Shown piece by piece: positions 1 through 7,484 of a DNA stretch of 21,217 nt. This DNA comes from an uncultured Bryobacterales bacterium (GTDB taxonomy: Bacteria; Acidobacteriota; Terriglobia; Bryobacterales; UBA6623). How positions within the stretch are numbered: the stretch's first letter is position 1; each line of letters starts with the position of its first letter. Below the pieces are notes generated by a model, which had not been told where the DNA came from, did no database searches, and worked only from the letters and a program-made list of their open reading frames with translations. The stretch is from NCBI GenBank assembly GCA_946887065.1, contig CAMPKL010000004.1:1-21217 (forward strand), written 5' to 3'. A program made the translations under genes and the position numbers.

Positions 1-230
1 GGGTGATGAGCCGCGTCGGGCATTTGTCGAACGATGCGGTGGCGGAGTATCTGACGAGCGAATTCGACCGCTCGACGCGTATCCTGGTCTTAGCTCACCT
101 GAGCGGCAACAACAACCATCCGGAGGTCGCCCGCATGTTTGCCGGCGACGCGCTGCAGCGCAACGGCGCTTGCGACACGAGGTTGTTGGTCGCCAAGCAG
201 GATGAGCCCAGCGAGGTTTTTGAGTTTTGA
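1..230 (+). CDS. MBL-fold metallo-hydrolase, C-terminal end (partial)
   Basis: The reading frame is open from the left edge and ends with TGA at 228-230, so only about 75 C-terminal residues are visible. The segment GHLSNDAVAEYL, then LVLAHLSGNNNHPEVA, and a C-terminus in SEVFEF match the tail of YycJ/WalJ-type metallo-beta-lactamase-fold hydrolases, where 'AHLS..NNHPE' follows the last metal-binding region. The HxHxDH core that would prove the fold lies outside the window. An apparent GTG/ATG at its left edge is internal, not the true start. Its stop overlaps the purB start (TTGA), so the two are probably co-transcribed. Family assignment rests on memory of the conserved tail; the substrate is unknown. 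Confidence 0.7.
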   Translation, partial: VMSRVGHLSNDAVAEYLTSEFDRSTRILVLAHLSGNNNHPEVARMFAGDALQRNGACDTRLLVAKQDEPSEVFEF

Positions 231-1540
231 TTGAGCGCTACACGCGGCCGGAAATGGGCCGTATCTGGTCGGAAGAGAATCGTTTTCGTCAGTGGCTGGA
301 AGTCGAGTTGGCAGCCTCGGAGGCGCTGGCCGAGTTGGGCGAGGTTCCCGTTGAGGCGGCACAGGCGTTGCGCCAGTACGCGGATTTCGACGTGCAGCGC
401 ATCAATGAGATTGAGGCCGAAGTCCGCCATGACGTGATCGCCTTCACCACCGCCGTCTCGGAGAAGATGGCCGAGGCGGGGCAGGCGGAACACTCCCGCT
501 GGCTGCATTACGGGCTGACCTCGAACGACGTCGTCGATACGGCGCAAGCGTTGGTGATCCGTCAAGCGTCGGAACCGATCACCGAAGGAATTGAAAAATT
601 CCGCGAAGTGCTCAAGCGGCGCGCCTGGGAGTTCAAGGACGCGGTGATCGTCGGGCGTACGCATGGCGTGCACGCCGAGCCGACGACGTTTGGGCTCACA
701 GTGGCCCATTGGTACGCCGAGGTGAGCCGCCATGCGGCGCGGTTCGCTGAAGCGCGCGAACAGATTCGCGTCGGCAAGATCTCCGGCGCGGTGGGCACGT
801 TCGCGCACATCAGCCCGGCGGCCGAAGAGAAAATTTGCGAGCGGTTGGGGCTGATGGCGGCGCCGATATCGTCGCAGGTGATCCAGCGCGACCGGCACGC
901 ACATTACGTCTCGACACTGGCGCTGATCGCGGCGACCTGCGAGAAGATCGCGCTTGAAGTCCGGCACCTGCAAAGGACCGAGGTGCGCGAGGCGCAGGAG
1001 TACTTCTCAAAGTCGCAAAAGGGCAGTTCGGCGATGCCGCACAAGAAGAATCCGATCACTTCGGAGCAGATCTGCGGCCTGGCGCGGGTGGTGCGGTCGA
1101 ACGCGCAGGCGGCCTTTGAGAACATCGCGCTTTGGCACGAGCGGGACATTTCGCATTCGTCGGTTGAGAGGGTGATCCTGCCGGACTCGACGATCTTGGT
1201 CGAGTATCTGTTGGCCAAGACGACCGATCTGATTGACCGGCTGTTGGTTTACCCCGACCGCATGCGCAAGAACTTGGAGTCCGGCGGCGGGCTGGTTTAT
1301 TCCGGGCAGTTGTTGCTGGAGTTGGCTGCAAAGGGCGTGTTGCGCGAGCAGGCCTACCGTTGGGTGCAACGCAACGCAATGAAGGCCTGGGAAGAAGACG
1401 GCGACTTTCGGGCGCTGGCGGAGGCGGATGCGGATATTGCCGGAGTGTTGGGGCAAGCGGAGTTCGATCACGCGTTTTCCCTGGAGAATCAGCTGCGGCA
1501 CGTCGACGCGATTTTCGAGCGGGTGTTCGCGACGGGGTAA
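227..1540 (+). CDS. purB: Adenylosuccinate lyase
   Basis: Cytosolic fumarase/aspartase-superfamily enzyme of purine synthesis. It cleaves SAICAR to AICAR plus fumarate and adenylosuccinate to AMP plus fumarate. At 437 residues it has the length usual for bacterial short-form PurB. Visible motifs are HYGLTSND (residues 94-101), GRTHGVHAEPTT around His146 (general acid/base region), and the superfamily signature GSSAMPHKKNP (266-276) with the mobile-loop catalytic serine. The start chosen is TTG at 227, giving IERYTRPEMGRIW, the standard PurB N-terminus. That TTG overlaps the upstream TGA (TTGA), so translation is probably coupled to the preceding hydrolase gene. No shift in base or codon use is apparent. 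Identification is secure; only the rare TTG start is inferred. Confidence 0.96.
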   Translation: MIERYTRPEMGRIWSEENRFRQWLEVELAASEALAELGEVPVEAAQALRQYADFDVQRINEIEAEVRHDVIAFTTAVSEKMAEAGQAEHSRWLHYGLTSNDVVDTAQALVIRQASEPITEGIEKFREVLKRRAWEFKDAVIVGRTHGVHAEPTTFGLTVAHWYAEVSRHAARFAEAREQIRVGKISGAVGTFAHISPAAEEKICERLGLMAAPISSQVIQRDRHAHYVSTLALIAATCEKIALEVRHLQRTEVREAQEYFSKSQKGSSAMPHKKNPITSEQICGLARVVRSNAQAAFENIALWHERDISHSSVERVILPDSTILVEYLLAKTTDLIDRLLVYPDRMRKNLESGGGLVYSGQLLLELAAKGVLREQAYRWVQRNAMKAWEEDGDFRALAEADADIAGVLGQAEFDHAFSLENQLRHVDAIFERVFATG

Positions 1541-1603
1541 GCCGATCCAGCGTCTTGTAAATTCGGGCTCCGGTTGTTCGATTTAGAGCTGAATTCTTTC
1601 TAC

Positions 1604-1609
1604 TAGACT
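1604..1609 (+). promoter_or_regulatory. Possible -10 element of a leaderless message (TAGACT)
   Basis: TAGACT lies six bases before the GTG at 1616, and no Shine-Dalgarno sequence separates them. If used as a -10 element, transcription would begin at about the start codon itself. No convincing -35 hexamer is seen at 16-18 bp spacing. The same arrangement recurs upstream of 5258, 7485 and 9009. Confidence 0.3.
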
Positions 1610-1615
1610 GGACAC

Positions 1616-2662
1616 GTGGCGCAAACGTCGATTCGAGAGCGGCTTTTGGATGGCTGCATGATTCCGGCGCATCCGTTGGCTCTCGACTCACGCCGGCAGC
1701 TCGATGAACGCAGACAGAGGGCGCTTACCCGCTACTACCTTGACGCCGGGGCCACGGGACTTGCGGTGGGCGTCCACACCACGCAGTTTGCGATCCATGA
1801 CCCCGGAGTCGGGTTGTATCAACCTGTTCTCGAGCTGGCTTCGAGAACGGTCACGGAGTGGAGCGAAGGATCTGGCCCCATCCGGGTTGCGGGCATATGC
1901 GGCGGCTGGACGCAAGCAACCAGGGAAGCGACCACTGCCCGAGATCTCGGTTACGACGCCGGGCTGGTCAGCTTAGCAGCGCTGGCGGGCGCCACGAACG
2001 AGGAATCGGCGGCCCACATTTCGGCAGTCGCTGAGACGATTCCGGTGTTTGGGTTCTACCTGCAGCCGGCGGTGGGGGGCCGCGTTCTGGACCAACATTT
2101 CTGGGAGCGGTTCTTTGAGATCGAGAACGTTGTAGCCGTCAAGGTCGCGCCGTTCAATCGCTACCATTCGATGGACGTCATCCGGGCGCTCTTGGCTGTG
2201 GGCAGGGAACGGGAAATTGCCTTGTACACGGGCAATGACGACTCCATCATCGTGGATCTGTTGACGCGCTTTCAGTTCGGGGCTGGCTCGCCCCGAGTTG
2301 CGTTCGCGGGCGGGCTATTGGGCCACTGGGCGGTCTGGACGAAGACTGCGGTTGACTACTTTCAACGATTGAGGGCGTGCCGCGGACTCGACGCAATTCC
2401 CAGCGACCTGCTCGATTTGAGCGCTCAAGTAACCGACGCCAACCAAGCGTTCTTCGATCCCGAGCATGGTTTCGCCGGGTGCCTGCCGGGCCTGCATGAG
2501 GTCCTCCGCAGACAAGGATTGCTGGAGGGCCGCTGGTGCCTGAACCCGAACGAAGAGCTGTCACCCGGGCAAATGGAGCGGATCGACGCCGTGTATCGGG
2601 CGTATCCCTTCCTCAACGACGACGAGTTTGTGGCTGAGAACCTCGATCGGTGGCTGTCGTGA
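1616..2662 (+). CDS. Dihydrodipicolinate synthase/N-acetylneuraminate lyase family protein (Class I aldolase)
   Basis: A TIM-barrel aldolase-like protein of 348 residues, longer than DapA (about 290). The stretch ALTRYYLDAGATGLAVGVHT is the first barrel repeat of this family. Lys176 in VVAVKVAPFNRYH fits the Schiff-base lysine position, and Tyr148 in FYLQP stands where DapA has YNxP. True DapA is unlikely: the GTTGE pyruvate-binding motif is replaced by sequence such as VGVHTTQF. A 2-keto acid lyase or dehydratase for a sugar acid is more plausible. It is followed by a GNAT gene whose start overlaps its stop and by an epimerase, which suggests a small carbohydrate operon. Start is GTG at 1616; there is no Shine-Dalgarno. 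The family is firm, the substrate unknown. Confidence 0.85.
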   Translation: MAQTSIRERLLDGCMIPAHPLALDSRRQLDERRQRALTRYYLDAGATGLAVGVHTTQFAIHDPGVGLYQPVLELASRTVTEWSEGSGPIRVAGICGGWTQATREATTARDLGYDAGLVSLAALAGATNEESAAHISAVAETIPVFGFYLQPAVGGRVLDQHFWERFFEIENVVAVKVAPFNRYHSMDVIRALLAVGREREIALYTGNDDSIIVDLLTRFQFGAGSPRVAFAGGLLGHWAVWTKTAVDYFQRLRACRGLDAIPSDLLDLSAQVTDANQAFFDPEHGFAGCLPGLHEVLRRQGLLEGRWCLNPNEELSPGQMERIDAVYRAYPFLNDDEFVAENLDRWLS

Positions 2663-3528
2663 CGCCGCCCGCGGATCTGGTCGTTCGCGGGATGACGACG
2701 AGCGACATTCCGGCGGGCCAAAAACTAGCGGCCGCCGCAGGGTGGAACCAAACCGCCAGCGACTGGACGGTCCCGCTGACACTGGAGCCGGATGGGGCCT
2801 GGGTCTGCGAGATGGACGGCGACGTCGTGGGATCAACCACCGCAATCCGGTTTGGGCGGGAACTCGCATGGCTTGGCCTGGTCTTGGTCTCGCCACGGTT
2901 TCGGCGTCAGGGCATCGGCCGGGCGCTAGTCCGGCACGCCTTAGCTTGGCTCAGGCAGCAGCGTGTGGACGTGGTGAAACTTGACGCGACGGATCTGGGC
3001 GTCCCGCTCTATGAGAGCTTTGGTTTTCAAGATGAATGTACTGTTGAACGCTGGGCTCTCGCGCGGCACGATCCGGCGCCGATTCGCGAAGGCACAGGTG
3101 ATCCGACCTCTCTCTCGATGACAAGGTTGGACGAGTTGCAAGATTTGGACCGCCTAGCCTTCGGCTGCGGCCGCGGTCTCTTGCTGCAGCAACTCGCCGC
3201 GCTGCCAGGCGCGACGAGCGCATGCACGGTCAACGGTTACGTCCTCACTCGGCCCGGCGCCGAGGCTGCCTATATTGGTCCTTCCACGGCGGAGGACGCC
3301 AAGGCCGCAAGGGAGTTGATTGGCCTGGCGATCGGCGGCTGTGCCGGCCGGCAGATTTATTGGGATGTGCCGGGCGAGAACGAAGCGGCGATGGCGCTCG
3401 CTGAGAGTCTAGGCTTCCGCATGTTGCGCCGTCTTCGCCGCATGGCGCTGCGGCTTGACGAGAGAGCTGCGATGCCGGCGCCCCAGTACGAGAAGCAGTT
3501 TGCCTTAGCAGGCTTCGAGTACGGTTAA
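2659..3528 (+). CDS. GNAT family N-acetyltransferase with a second, C-terminal GNAT-like domain
   Basis: About 289 residues, containing two acetyltransferase-like halves. The N-terminal GNAT domain has the acetyl-CoA pyrophosphate loop RRQGIGRAL (residues 82-90) followed by LYESFGF, the usual GNAT motif B end. The C-terminal half, with YVLTRPGAEAAYIGP and later AMALAESLGF, resembles the Acetyltransf_18 domain that follows GNAT in many bacterial proteins. The start is GTG at 2659, overlapping the TGA of the upstream aldolase gene (GTGA). An in-frame GTG at 2650 would add three residues and cannot be excluded. The overlap implies translational coupling. The acceptor is not predictable; an amino sugar or amino acid derivative linked to the neighbouring aldolase is a guess. 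Confidence 0.85.
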   Translation: MTPPADLVVRGMTTSDIPAGQKLAAAAGWNQTASDWTVPLTLEPDGAWVCEMDGDVVGSTTAIRFGRELAWLGLVLVSPRFRRQGIGRALVRHALAWLRQQRVDVVKLDATDLGVPLYESFGFQDECTVERWALARHDPAPIREGTGDPTSLSMTRLDELQDLDRLAFGCGRGLLLQQLAALPGATSACTVNGYVLTRPGAEAAYIGPSTAEDAKAARELIGLAIGGCAGRQIYWDVPGENEAAMALAESLGFRMLRRLRRMALRLDERAAMPAPQYEKQFALAGFEYG

Positions 3529-3581
3529 TCGGCAGAGGGGGACGTCCAGAGGACGGGAGAGCTAAGATCAGGGGCCCGAGA

Positions 3582-4607
3582 ATGGGAGATTCGATTCGAA
3601 GTATTGGCGACGCGGACGAGATCCTGAGCCGGCCGTCTCCGCGGGACGTCGCTGCGGCCGCGCGAATAGCGGGAGACATACTTATCCTCGGAGCCGGCGG
3701 CAAGATGGGCCCTACCCTGGCGAGGCTGGTGCGCAGAGCGTCCGACGAGGCTGGAGTCGAAAGAACCATCTACGCCGCATCGCGATTCTCCAATGACGCT
3801 TCGCGACAGGCGCTGGAGGCGGCGGGGATTCAAACCGTCGTCTGCGATGCCGTGAGCCGCGAATCGCTCGCACAGATTCCGGATTGTCCCAACGTACTTT
3901 ATTTGGTCGGCAGGAAGTTCGGGTCGTCGACGGCGCCGCACCTGACTTGGGCGACGAACGTCTATGCTCCGTCGATCGCTGCGGAGCGGTTTCGAGACTC
4001 TCGCGTCGTGGCGCTGTCGACGGCGAACGTCTATCCATTCACGCCGACCGCGGGTCTGGGGGCGCGGGAGTCGGACGAACTCGACCCGGTAGGCGAGTAT
4101 GCCCAAACGGCGGTCGGTCGGGAGCGCATGTTCGAGTATTTCTCCGCCGAGTTGGGGGCCAGGGCGACCATCTTGCGGTTGAGCTACGCAATCGACCTTC
4201 GGTACGGCGTGCTGAGGGATATCGCTGACCAACTTGTCGCCGGCACGCCGATCGATCTCACTACCGGACATGCCAACGTAATCTGGCAGCGCGATGCGAA
4301 CTCCGTGATATTCCGAGCGCTGGAGACGGCCTCGACACCGCCGGAGATCTTCAACCTGTCGGGACCGGCGATCTCCATCCGTGAGACCGCCGAGCAGTTG
4401 GCCGCCAACCTGGGGTTGCGGCCCGTGTTCCAGAACACCGAAGCGCCGACGGCGCTGCTGGTCGACATCGACCGCTGCTTGCGGACGTTCGGAGCGCCCG
4501 AGACATCGCTCCAAGATATGATCGACCAGACTGCGGACTGGATCCGCGCCGGCGGAGACTCGCTGCGCCTGCCCACCCATTATGAGGAACGGAGGGGAGC
4601 CTTCTAG
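3582..4607 (+). CDS. Atypical NAD(P)-dependent epimerase/dehydratase (extended SDR-like)
   Basis: A 341-residue Rossmann-fold protein. The nucleotide-binding loop is GAGGKMG (residues 37-43), preceded by about 35 extra residues. LSTANVYPFTP occupies the place of the catalytic Ser/Thr region, and GEYAQTAVGRERMFEYFS holds the candidate catalytic Tyr173. Position +4 is Ala177, so the YxxxK lysine of classical SDR enzymes is missing. Either another residue serves or the reaction is not classical epimerisation. AGGGG at 3570-3574 gives a fair Shine-Dalgarno 7 nt before the ATG. It lies downstream of the aldolase and GNAT genes, probably in the same unit (53-bp gap). Domain assignment is good; reaction and substrate are unknown. 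Confidence 0.82.
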   Translation: MGDSIRSIGDADEILSRPSPRDVAAAARIAGDILILGAGGKMGPTLARLVRRASDEAGVERTIYAASRFSNDASRQALEAAGIQTVVCDAVSRESLAQIPDCPNVLYLVGRKFGSSTAPHLTWATNVYAPSIAAERFRDSRVVALSTANVYPFTPTAGLGARESDELDPVGEYAQTAVGRERMFEYFSAELGARATILRLSYAIDLRYGVLRDIADQLVAGTPIDLTTGHANVIWQRDANSVIFRALETASTPPEIFNLSGPAISIRETAEQLAANLGLRPVFQNTEAPTALLVDIDRCLRTFGAPETSLQDMIDQTADWIRAGGDSLRLPTHYEERRGAF

Positions 4608-4685
4608 GCGGCGAGACTACGTCTAGGCGGACGGCGCGTCTGTCCAGGCCCCGGCCTCCAGGTGGGATCAGGAGGACGACTCGCG

Positions 4686-4707
4686 GATTCAAACGATCGT
4701 TTGAATC
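4686..4707. promoter_or_regulatory. Perfect 22-bp palindrome, probable repressor operator
   Basis: The half GATTCAAACGA is followed at once by its exact reverse complement, giving 22 bp of perfect dyad symmetry without a spacer. The core AAACGATCGTTT resembles operators of TetR-type dimeric repressors. It overlaps a second inverted repeat, AATCAC-GT-GTGATT at 4704-4717. Both lie in the 179-bp gap between the epimerase and the receiver gene, about 80-100 bp before the latter's start. No TetR-type gene is present in the window. A transcript hairpin is possible too, but no T-tract follows, so a terminator is less likely. Confidence 0.55.
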
Positions 4708-4739
4708 ACGTGTGATTGGTTGCTAGGGGCAAATACTCC

Positions 4740-4768
4740 TTGGCGAAACATCCGGGCAAGGATATGAT
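4740..4768 (+). promoter_or_regulatory. Candidate sigma-70 type promoter for the receiver gene
   Basis: TTGGCG (4740-4745) and TATGAT (4763-4768) are separated by 17 bp and match the sigma-70 consensus at 4/6 and 5/6 positions. Predicted transcription would begin near 4775, leaving a leader of only about 12 nt that contains AGGAG (4776-4780). GATCGTTCA at 4767-4775 also resembles half of the upstream palindrome. Confidence 0.35.
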
Positions 4769-4786
4769 CGTTCATAGGAGTTCGGA

Positions 4787-5221
4787 ATGCAGACCCAGAC
4801 GTTGGCATCACCGGCGGTTCGGCCCCTTGGGGGCAAGGACGCGGTACGGATACTGGTGGCGGCAGACCGCATCGCGGCCCGGTTGGCGCTGAAAGCCGTA
4901 CTCGAAAAAAGCGGCTATCTTGTTGATTCCGCTGGTTCCTATACGGAATCAATGGACAAAATCGAGAACAGCGAGTTCGACCTTGTGCTGTGTGACATGA
5001 GGAACGACAAGCCGGCTGCGGATCGCCTGATCACGCTGGCTAAGGGGCAAGAATATCGTCCCGCCACGGCGCTCCTACAAATTACTGGAGACGACGCCAG
5101 CGACCAGGACGAATTCCTGGTGGAGCCGGTCGATGTACCGCAATTGCTGACCGAGATTACCGATCTGCTGGCCTCCAGGGCCGCCGATCGCGCGTTGCGG
5201 GCTGCGCGCCGCGCCTCCTGA
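4787..5221 (+). CDS. Stand-alone, degenerate response-regulator receiver protein
   Basis: 144 residues carrying a single CheY-like receiver domain at about residues 20-130, with no output domain. The fold is recognisable from RILVAADRIAARLALKAVLEKSGY, beta-3 DLVLCDM with candidate phospho-acceptor Asp70, and Thr100 in LLQITG. Two key positions deviate: the beta-1 acidic pair is reduced to one (Ala26-Asp27), and the beta-5 lysine before proline is Glu113 (VEPVD). Phosphotransfer may therefore be impaired or absent. The short C-terminal tail is Arg/Ala-rich (RALRAARRAS). Start ATG at 4787 is supported by AGGAG six bases upstream. It probably forms its own transcription unit behind a palindromic operator. 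No histidine kinase is nearby, and the partner is unknown. Confidence 0.8.
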   Translation: MQTQTLASPAVRPLGGKDAVRILVAADRIAARLALKAVLEKSGYLVDSAGSYTESMDKIENSEFDLVLCDMRNDKPAADRLITLAKGQEYRPATALLQITGDDASDQDEFLVEPVDVPQLLTEITDLLASRAADRALRAARRAS

Positions 5222-5245
5222 TACCTTCCATTGGGGAACTTCCAC

Positions 5246-5251
5246 TAGCAT
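5246..5251 (+). promoter_or_regulatory. Possible -10 element of a leaderless message (TAGCAT)
   Basis: TAGCAT ends six bases before the ATG at 5258, and no purine-rich ribosome binding site lies between. Geometry would place the first transcribed base at or next to the start codon. No clear -35 box is seen. Confidence 0.25.
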
Positions 5252-5257
5252 GTAGGC

Positions 5258-7456
5258 ATGCTGCGCCGCGGCTGCTTGTTGTTGGCGTTTTTGTGCCTGC
5301 CGTTCGCGGCTGCCGCCCAAGAACTGACTCTTGAGGAAATCTTCTCCGCCAACGGGCTAGCAGGTCCGGGCCCGGAACAGCTGCAGTGGAGTCCGGACGG
5401 CGCCGCGCTGACCTACATTCTGGAAAATGCGGCGGACAGCCGCCGGAACTTGTGGATTGCCGAGGCGAAAGGCGGCAGCCCGCGAGTGCTGGTGAGCCAC
5501 GCGCAGCTGGCGGCGCTAGCTCCGTCGTTGAACGATGCCACGCAGGATGAGCGGGAGCGGGAGAGGCGGCGCAGATATGCCGTGGCCAGTTATCTGTGGT
5601 CTCCCGACTCCAAAAGCCTGCTATTCACCAGCGCCGGAAGCTTGTTCTTGTACGAGTTGGAAAGCGGCCGCGCCCGGGAACTGACGCCGGGGCTGGACGG
5701 GGTCAAACATCCGAAGTTTTCTCCAGACGGGAAGTTCGTTTCCTTCGTCTACGAGCACGACTTGTGGCTCGCGGCTCTGGCCGACCGCCGATTGAGGCGG
5801 CTAACGACGGGCGGTTCGGCGGACCTGCTGCACGGCGACTTGGACTGGGTGTATCCGGAAGAGTTCGGCATTCGGCACGGGCATCTGTGGTCGCCGGATT
5901 CGCAGCGGATTGCCTTCCTTGAGATGGACCAGTCGAAGGTGCCGAGGTATCCACTGACCACGCTGACGACGGTGCAGGCAACGGTGGATTTGCAGCACTA
6001 CCCAAAGGCCGGCGATCCGAATCCGAAGGTTCGGCTGGGGGTGCTGGAGATCGGCGACCCGGGTTCGGCGGTGAGCTGGTTCGATCCGGGCGCGGAGTAC
6101 TTGCCGCGATTCTCGTGGGCGCCCGTCAACCGGTTGATCGTGCAGTCGCTCGATCGCAGCCAGAAGAATTTGCGTGTCGAGTCGATCGATCCGCCGACAG
6201 GCGAACGAACGGTGCTGCTGACCGAGACGGATGCGAATTGGATCAACATCCACGACGACCTACGGTTTCTTGAAGGCGGCGGCCGGTTTCTGTGGAGTTC
6301 GGAGCGGTCGGGGCTGCGCCAGTTGTACCTTTACGAAGGCGATGGGACGCTGGTGCGGCAACTGACGGAAGGAGACGGGGAGGTTGCGGCGGTTGCCGGC
6401 GTCGACCAAGAAGCGGGAATCGTGTACTTCACAGCCAACCGCGACACTGCGGTCGGCGTGGATCTCTATGCCGTGCGGTTGACGGGCGGAGAGGTACGGC
6501 GCGTGACGAACGGTCTCGGATTTCACCGGGTGACGATGAATCCGGGAGCGACGGCGTATGTTGACGCGCGCTCGACGCTGCGGTCGCCGGAGACGGTCGT
6601 CATCGGGTTCCCCGGCGGGGAGCCGGAGCGGGTGATTCACGAGCCGAGACCGGTCGACCAGTCGACGTGGGCGGAGCCGGAGATCAGCGTTATCGAGACC
6701 GAGGACGGGGCCCAGATCCGCACGCTTTTGCTGAAGCCGCCGCGGCTAGAGCCGGGCAAGAAGTACCCGCTGGTCATTTACGTCTACGGCGGCCCGCGCG
6801 CGCCGACGATTCGAGACGCCTGGGATAGCCGGGGACGCTATCAGTTCCACCAACGGCTCGTGCAGCAGGGATTCATTGTGGCTTACGTGGATGATCGAGC
6901 GTCCTCCCGCATGGGTCACCGGTACGAAACGGCCCTCGCAAAGAATTACGGCCCGGCGGCGTTGGCGGACCAGCTGATGGCCGTCGAACGGTTCAAGCGG
7001 CTGCCCTACGTGGACGCGGAGAGCATCGGCATTTGGGGCTGGAGCGGCGGCGGGTTCGCGACCTGCTTCGCGATGACCCATAGCGACGTGTTTCGGGCGG
7101 GGATTGCGGTTGCACCGGTGACGGACTGGCGCTTCTACGACTCGATCTATACGGAACGCTACATGGGGCTGCCGGACGAGGAGCCGCTAGCCTACCGCAG
7201 GACCTCGGCGATCGAGGAAGCGGACAGGCTGCACGGGCGATTGATGTTGATGCATGGCACGTCGGACGACAACGTGCATCCGCAGAACACGATCGCCATG
7301 ATCGACGCCTTAATCGAGGCGGCGAAACTATTCGATTTGCAACTTTACCCGGGTCAAACGCACGGGATTTCAAGCGAGAAGGACCGGTTGCACGCGTTCC
7401 GCACGATGGAACAGTTTTGGATTCGGGAGCTGCGGGACGTGGCGGTTTCGAAGTGA
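5258..7456 (+). CDS. Exported dipeptidyl peptidase IV-like serine peptidase (S9B)
   Basis: A 732-residue prolyl-oligopeptidase-clan enzyme predicted to release X-Pro/X-Ala dipeptides outside the cytoplasm. The N-terminus MLRRGCLLLAFLCLPFAAAAQ is a signal peptide with probable cleavage after AAA/AAAA. An N-terminal beta-propeller (about 40-480) contains repeated WSPD/FSPDG blades and the substrate-anchoring DWVYPEEF double-Glu motif. The C-terminal alpha/beta-hydrolase domain holds the triad Ser596 (GWSGGG), Asp670 (HGTSDDNVH) and His702 (GQTHG). All three match DPP IV family positions and the length is normal. It starts 36 nt after the receiver gene, without a Shine-Dalgarno. Expected role: peptide scavenging in periplasm or outside the cell. 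Confidence 0.94.
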   Translation: MLRRGCLLLAFLCLPFAAAAQELTLEEIFSANGLAGPGPEQLQWSPDGAALTYILENAADSRRNLWIAEAKGGSPRVLVSHAQLAALAPSLNDATQDERERERRRRYAVASYLWSPDSKSLLFTSAGSLFLYELESGRARELTPGLDGVKHPKFSPDGKFVSFVYEHDLWLAALADRRLRRLTTGGSADLLHGDLDWVYPEEFGIRHGHLWSPDSQRIAFLEMDQSKVPRYPLTTLTTVQATVDLQHYPKAGDPNPKVRLGVLEIGDPGSAVSWFDPGAEYLPRFSWAPVNRLIVQSLDRSQKNLRVESIDPPTGERTVLLTETDANWINIHDDLRFLEGGGRFLWSSERSGLRQLYLYEGDGTLVRQLTEGDGEVAAVAGVDQEAGIVYFTANRDTAVGVDLYAVRLTGGEVRRVTNGLGFHRVTMNPGATAYVDARSTLRSPETVVIGFPGGEPERVIHEPRPVDQSTWAEPEISVIETEDGAQIRTLLLKPPRLEPGKKYPLVIYVYGGPRAPTIRDAWDSRGRYQFHQRLVQQGFIVAYVDDRASSRMGHRYETALAKNYGPAALADQLMAVERFKRLPYVDAESIGIWGWSGGGFATCFAMTHSDVFRAGIAVAPVTDWRFYDSIYTERYMGLPDEEPLAYRRTSAIEEADRLHGRLMLMHGTSDDNVHPQNTIAMIDALIEAAKLFDLQLYPGQTHGISSEKDRLHAFRTMEQFWIRELRDVAVSK

Positions 7457-7470
7457 TCCGGGGCGGTTGC

Positions 7471-7476
7471 TAAACT
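7471..7476 (+). promoter_or_regulatory. Possible -10 element of a leaderless message (TAAACT)
   Basis: TAAACT ends eight bases before the ATG at 7485, without an intervening Shine-Dalgarno sequence. A start site about 7 nt downstream would leave a message with virtually no leader. Confidence 0.3.
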
Positions 7477-7484
7477 GGCGAGCT

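Noticed and set aside
95..973. 292-codon minus-strand frame antisense to purB
   Set aside because: Shadow of purB, which has full family motifs.
3525..4580. 351-codon minus-strand frame opposite the epimerase gene
   Set aside because: An antisense shadow of a gene with clear Rossmann motifs; its translation is Arg-rich and low in typical protein patterns.
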